This document shows, piece after piece, positions 61,304 through 64,000 of a stretch of DNA of 64,000 nt. The stretch is from positions 1-64,000 of the forward strand of contig CADATZ010000010.1 of NCBI GenBank assembly GCA_902791025.1, written 5' to 3'. Below the pieces are notes generated by a model. That model searched no databases, was not told the DNA's origin, and worked only from the letters and a program-made list of their open reading frames with translations. The stretch's first letter is position 1. The number at the start of each line of letters is the position of its first letter. The stretch comes from an uncultured Chloroflexota bacterium. GTDB taxonomy: Bacteria > Chloroflexota > Anaerolineae > Anaerolineales > Anaerolineaceae. A program made the position numbers and the translations under genes.

Positions 61304-64000
61304 TTAGTTCAGAGGCTTCGCAAATACCACGCGGCGGTTGAGATATCCGCCATCAACGGATTCGTTTTCGCAGGTCACGAGCACCAGAGTGTTCGATTCC
61401 TGTTCAGCGATGGAAGCCAACTTTTCCATATCATTCGGCGCCAGCAGTTCATTCGCGTACACGCGGAAGAGCCGCAGGGAGCCGTCAGGAGCGTTGACAA
61501 AGATCGTGTCGTTGTTCTGCATCGTGCTGAGCAGGACGAACGGACCGGTTTCTTCAGCGTTCAGGGTGTTGTGGGCTGCCACGATGGAGTAGCCATCACC
61601 CGGGAGCGCGGTGCCGGAGAGCAGACCGGCGCGGTCTTCAAGCCATTCAACCTTCCATGCGCCATCCATAGTCGGGACGCCTTCCAGTTCCACGTCCACA
61701 TTGAGGGTCGGGATCTGGATGCGCATGTTGAGGTTGGTGTAGTTCAGACCTTCCGGTTTGACAGCCAGAGGCACATTCACACGGGTCGGGAAGCCGGTTG
61801 CCGGCAGTTCACCGCCCAACACACCGCAGCGCAGGCAGACCTTGTCAGGTTCACCGATGCGGAACATGTTGATGCGATTTAAACCTTCCAGGATACGCCA
61901 GGCCACAGTGACGCTGCTGGTCAGATTATTGATACCGGTCACTGTCACATTGTAAGAACCCACCTCGGTACCGCTGGTTTCTCCGGACAGTTCGTAATTA
62001 CCTGTCATGTCCACACCGTTCAGTGTAACGCTGACGTTGGCAGTGTGAAGACTGTCATCGAAATAAGCATTTTCGATCTCAATCATATCCTCGGTGATTT
62101 CCTTCGGATAGATCACAGAGAGCAGAACACCTGCAGGTTCCTCCGCACTTCCGACAGATTCGTAGTTGGCGCCGCCATCAATGTAATAGTAGATCAGGTA
62201 ACCACCGGCATTTGTCTTGGCAGGGAGCGTCGGGCTGAAGCTGGTTTGTTCCAGAGTTTTGGTCACAGTATCAACATCAGGATCAAGACCGTACATGAAG
62301 GTACCCTTTGAGGTTTCACCTGGGACGACGAGCAGCTGCGGCTGTGCGTTGTAGACCAGTTCCACACCGGTGGCATCTTCCACTGCTATCGGCGCGGTAT
62401 AATCTTCCTCAGTGATTTTTCCCTTGACGATCGTCAATTTCGCCTGTTTATCCCCTTCAAAGGTGAAGGACACATTTTCCGTAATGTAGTTTCTGCTGGT
62501 GTTTCTGCAGATCGTGCTGACTTCTCCGGAAAGATCCTTCGTATACTCACCCACATTTTTACCGCTTATGTTCATAGCCGTGCAGGTGAAGTCATTGTTG
62601 GAATAGGCAGGATAGGACACAGTCTTGATGGTGTATGCCGGGATCGTAATCTCCTGACCGGTGTACTCTCTGGTTTCATTATTAGCCTGGAGCACAACCT
62701 CAACCAAACCCTGATACGGCTTGATCTCGAAGGTGACGCCTTCGGCGACAACAATGTAATAGTTCTTGTTGACACCTGTTTCGTCAAGGGTCAGCGTACC
62801 CTGAGTGATCTCGTAGGTACCGACATCCTCCCCTTCTTCACGGGCAAGCGCACCGCTCGGGATTGGGTTGTCATCACCAAACATAGTGCTTCTGTCGCGC
62901 ATATAGGTCAGCTGCGGATCAGATTCACCGACGATCTTGAATTGACCTGCATCCGGATTGATCTTCAGCGGAGCCTTGGCGATTGCGACTTCCAGTGTAC
63001 CCAACGGTTCTCTTTCGGAGCCTTGGTCACTGTGGTTTGAGTCACCGGCAATGTAATACTTGATTGTGTAAGTCATCGCATCTTTCGCGCGAGGGCTTTC
63101 ATCAGTCATCGTACCATAACCAACCAGGACGTATTTCATTTGTCCACCGGACGCTTTACCGAGCCTGCTCAGCAGATTCTGTGCAGTACCGTTATAGGTC
63201 AGTCCGGTAGCAGCCACGGGTTCTTCAACCAGTTCAGCCGGAATAGCCCTGATCTCGAACTGTACGCCGGATGTGAAGTCATTATCACGGTTGAAGACGA
63301 AGTTCTTCTTGGATTCGGAAGTAAGGTCCAGGCTGCCCTGCATAATATTGTAGAAGCCAATTTCCTCACCCGTAGGACGATCGAGTTTACCGGTGAATTC
63401 CGGTTCAACGACAACTTCAACTTCAGGCTTATAGGTATAGGTGAATACCGGATCCTTTTCGTCGTAATACTTGAATTGTCCTTCATCCGGAGTGACCTTT
63501 ACACGGGTCCTGGCAATCGTCGCAGTCAAGCCGCGATAGCGCAGGGATCCGTTATCAGGCAGCAGGTCAGAGTGATTGTCATCTCCCTTGACATACCAGT
63601 AGATCGGATAATCACCGGCTTCTGTTCCCTGAGGAATTTCTTCAGAGGGTTTCTGTCCATCGAAGAAGTACAAGATCGTACCACCTTCAGCTTCGCCGGG
63701 GATCAGGAGGTCCTGAGCCGCACCGGTGTACTTCAGCCCATCGATCTTTCTCGGGGCCCAGGTAACTTCAGCAGGTGCCTTGGTGATCTCGAATTTCACG
63801 CCCTGATCGTCGAAGGTGAGCACATAGTTGCTGTCATCGGCCAGCTTCAGGGTACCCTGTTCATAGCCGTAGAAGCCTACATTTTCACCGGCATCACGGA
63901 CGATTGCACCGGACCATTTTGCGTCCTTGTTTTCTTCGCCATTGACCAAACCCTCAAAGTGGAAGTAATACACCTTGGGATCTTTGTCGCCGAAGGTCTT
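61304..64000 (-). CDS. MBG-repeat surface protein with LPATG motif and C-terminal sortase domain (5' end outside window)
   Basis: The frame is open to the right edge, so the N-terminus is missing; about 898 codons are seen. Most is an array of MBG-type beta domains (KTFGDKDP at the edge, FKYYDEKDPVFTYTYKPE, FKIVGESDPQLTYM) alternating with domains of the type YTGAAQDLL/YNGTAQNLL/YNAQPQLLV. Then come CLRCG and LPATGFP (codons at 61793-61807). The last 147 residues are a sortase fold with the triad: His in IVAAHNTL, Cys in LVTCENE, Arg in LNRRVVFAK. There is no C-terminal membrane helix. It may process its own LPATG or that of sister copies. Confidence 0.85.
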   Translation of the reverse strand, partial: KTFGDKDPKVYYFHFEGLVNGEENKDAKWSGAIVRDAGENVGFYGYEQGTLKLADDSNYVLTFDDQGVKFEITKAPAEVTWAPRKIDGLKYTGAAQDLLIPGEAEGGTILYFFDGQKPSEEIPQGTEAGDYPIYWYVKGDDNHSDLLPDNGSLRYRGLTATIARTRVKVTPDEGQFKYYDEKDPVFTYTYKPEVEVVVEPEFTGKLDRPTGEEIGFYNIMQGSLDLTSESKKNFVFNRDNDFTSGVQFEIRAIPAELVEEPVAATGLTYNGTAQNLLSRLGKASGGQMKYVLVGYGTMTDESPRAKDAMTYTIKYYIAGDSNHSDQGSEREPLGTLEVAIAKAPLKINPDAGQFKIVGESDPQLTYMRDRSTMFGDDNPIPSGALAREEGEDVGTYEITQGTLTLDETGVNKNYYIVVAEGVTFEIKPYQGLVEVVLQANNETREYTGQEITIPAYTIKTVSYPAYSNNDFTCTAMNISGKNVGEYTKDLSGEVSTICRNTSRNYITENVSFTFEGDKQAKLTIVKGKITEEDYTAPIAVEDATGVELVYNAQPQLLVVPGETSKGTFMYGLDPDVDTVTKTLEQTSFSPTLPAKTNAGGYLIYYYIDGGANYESVGSAEEPAGVLLSVIYPKEITEDMIEIENAYFDDSLHTANVSVTLNGVDMTGNYELSGETSGTEVGSYNVTVTGINNLTSSVTVAWRILEGLNRINMFRIGEPDKVCLRCGVLGGELPATGFPTRVNVPLAVKPEGLNYTNLNMRIQIPTLNVDVELEGVPTMDGAWKVEWLEDRAGLLSGTALPGDGYSIVAAHNTLNAEETGPFVLLSTMQNNDTIFVNAPDGSLRLFRVYANELLAPNDMEKLASIAEQESNTLVLVTCENESVDGGYLNRRVVFAKPLN

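Overview
The window reads as chromosomal DNA of a mesophilic anaerobic bacterium with mid-range GC. It is most like the Chloroflexota (class Anaerolineae). This placement is inferred from gene content: a very long SecA (1344 aa), a membrane protein joining a kinase-like fold, a formylglycine-enzyme-like fold and an NBR1-type Ig domain, an MBG-repeat protein carrying LPATG and a sortase domain, a class II (B12) ribonucleotide reductase, and many 7-bp-periodic intergenic repeats. No rRNA, transposase, integrase, phage module or CRISPR array was seen. About 50 protein genes and one tRNA-Leu gene can be supported.

Layout. 1-1060: tail of an unknown gene, then a 760-bp repeat island. 1.06-6.5 kb: a small membrane protein and a complete branched-chain amino-acid-type ABC importer (livK, then livHMGF). 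6.5-9.8 kb (minus): yebC, ruvC, a SpoU-type RNA methylase, a GNAT and ruvA. 10.0-13.0 kb (minus): an MBOAT/SGNH pair for extracytoplasmic O-acylation. 13.1-18.7 kb (minus): FAH-family hydrolase, CorA, DUF177 protein, DMT permease, MBL hydrolase and an alkaline-phosphatase-superfamily protein. 18.8-23.7 kb (minus): a CUT1 sugar importer, divergent from a DeoR-type regulator. 24.7-27.1 kb: priA. 27.2-34.7 kb: an FkbH/ACP pair facing a nonulosonic (sialic-like) acid operon. 34.8-38.5 kb: secreted PLD-like protein and a hybrid histidine kinase. 38.7-45.8 kb: secA, holB and small zinc-ribbon/membrane proteins. 45.9-48.5 kb: tRNA-Leu, a membrane protein, trpS and a C_GCAxxG_C_C protein. 49-53.6 kb: LiaF-like protein, then (minus) two paralogous membrane proteins, frr, uppS and cdsA. 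54-56.3 kb: pseudokinase-FGE-NBR1 protein. 56.5-59.8 kb: nrdR-nrdJ behind two NrdR-type boxes. 60-61 kb: unknown coiled-coil protein behind a consensus promoter. 61.3-64 kb (minus): MBG-LPATG-sortase protein running off the right edge.

The most unusual signals are these. (i) A 47-nt element occurs five times at two loci (528-747 and 17715-17923), and two nested stems carry compensatory base changes between loci. (ii) Heptamer-periodic arrays repeatedly begin exactly at stop codons and supply them. (iii) A third family is a GCACATGGGGAC hairpin of REP type. (iv) One protein carries both an LPATG sorting motif and a sortase domain. (v) A receptor-like pseudokinase is joined to a catalytically altered FGE fold. 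(vi) trpS has a paired inverted-repeat operator candidate. In both ABC importers a hairpin separates the binding-protein gene from the transporter genes.
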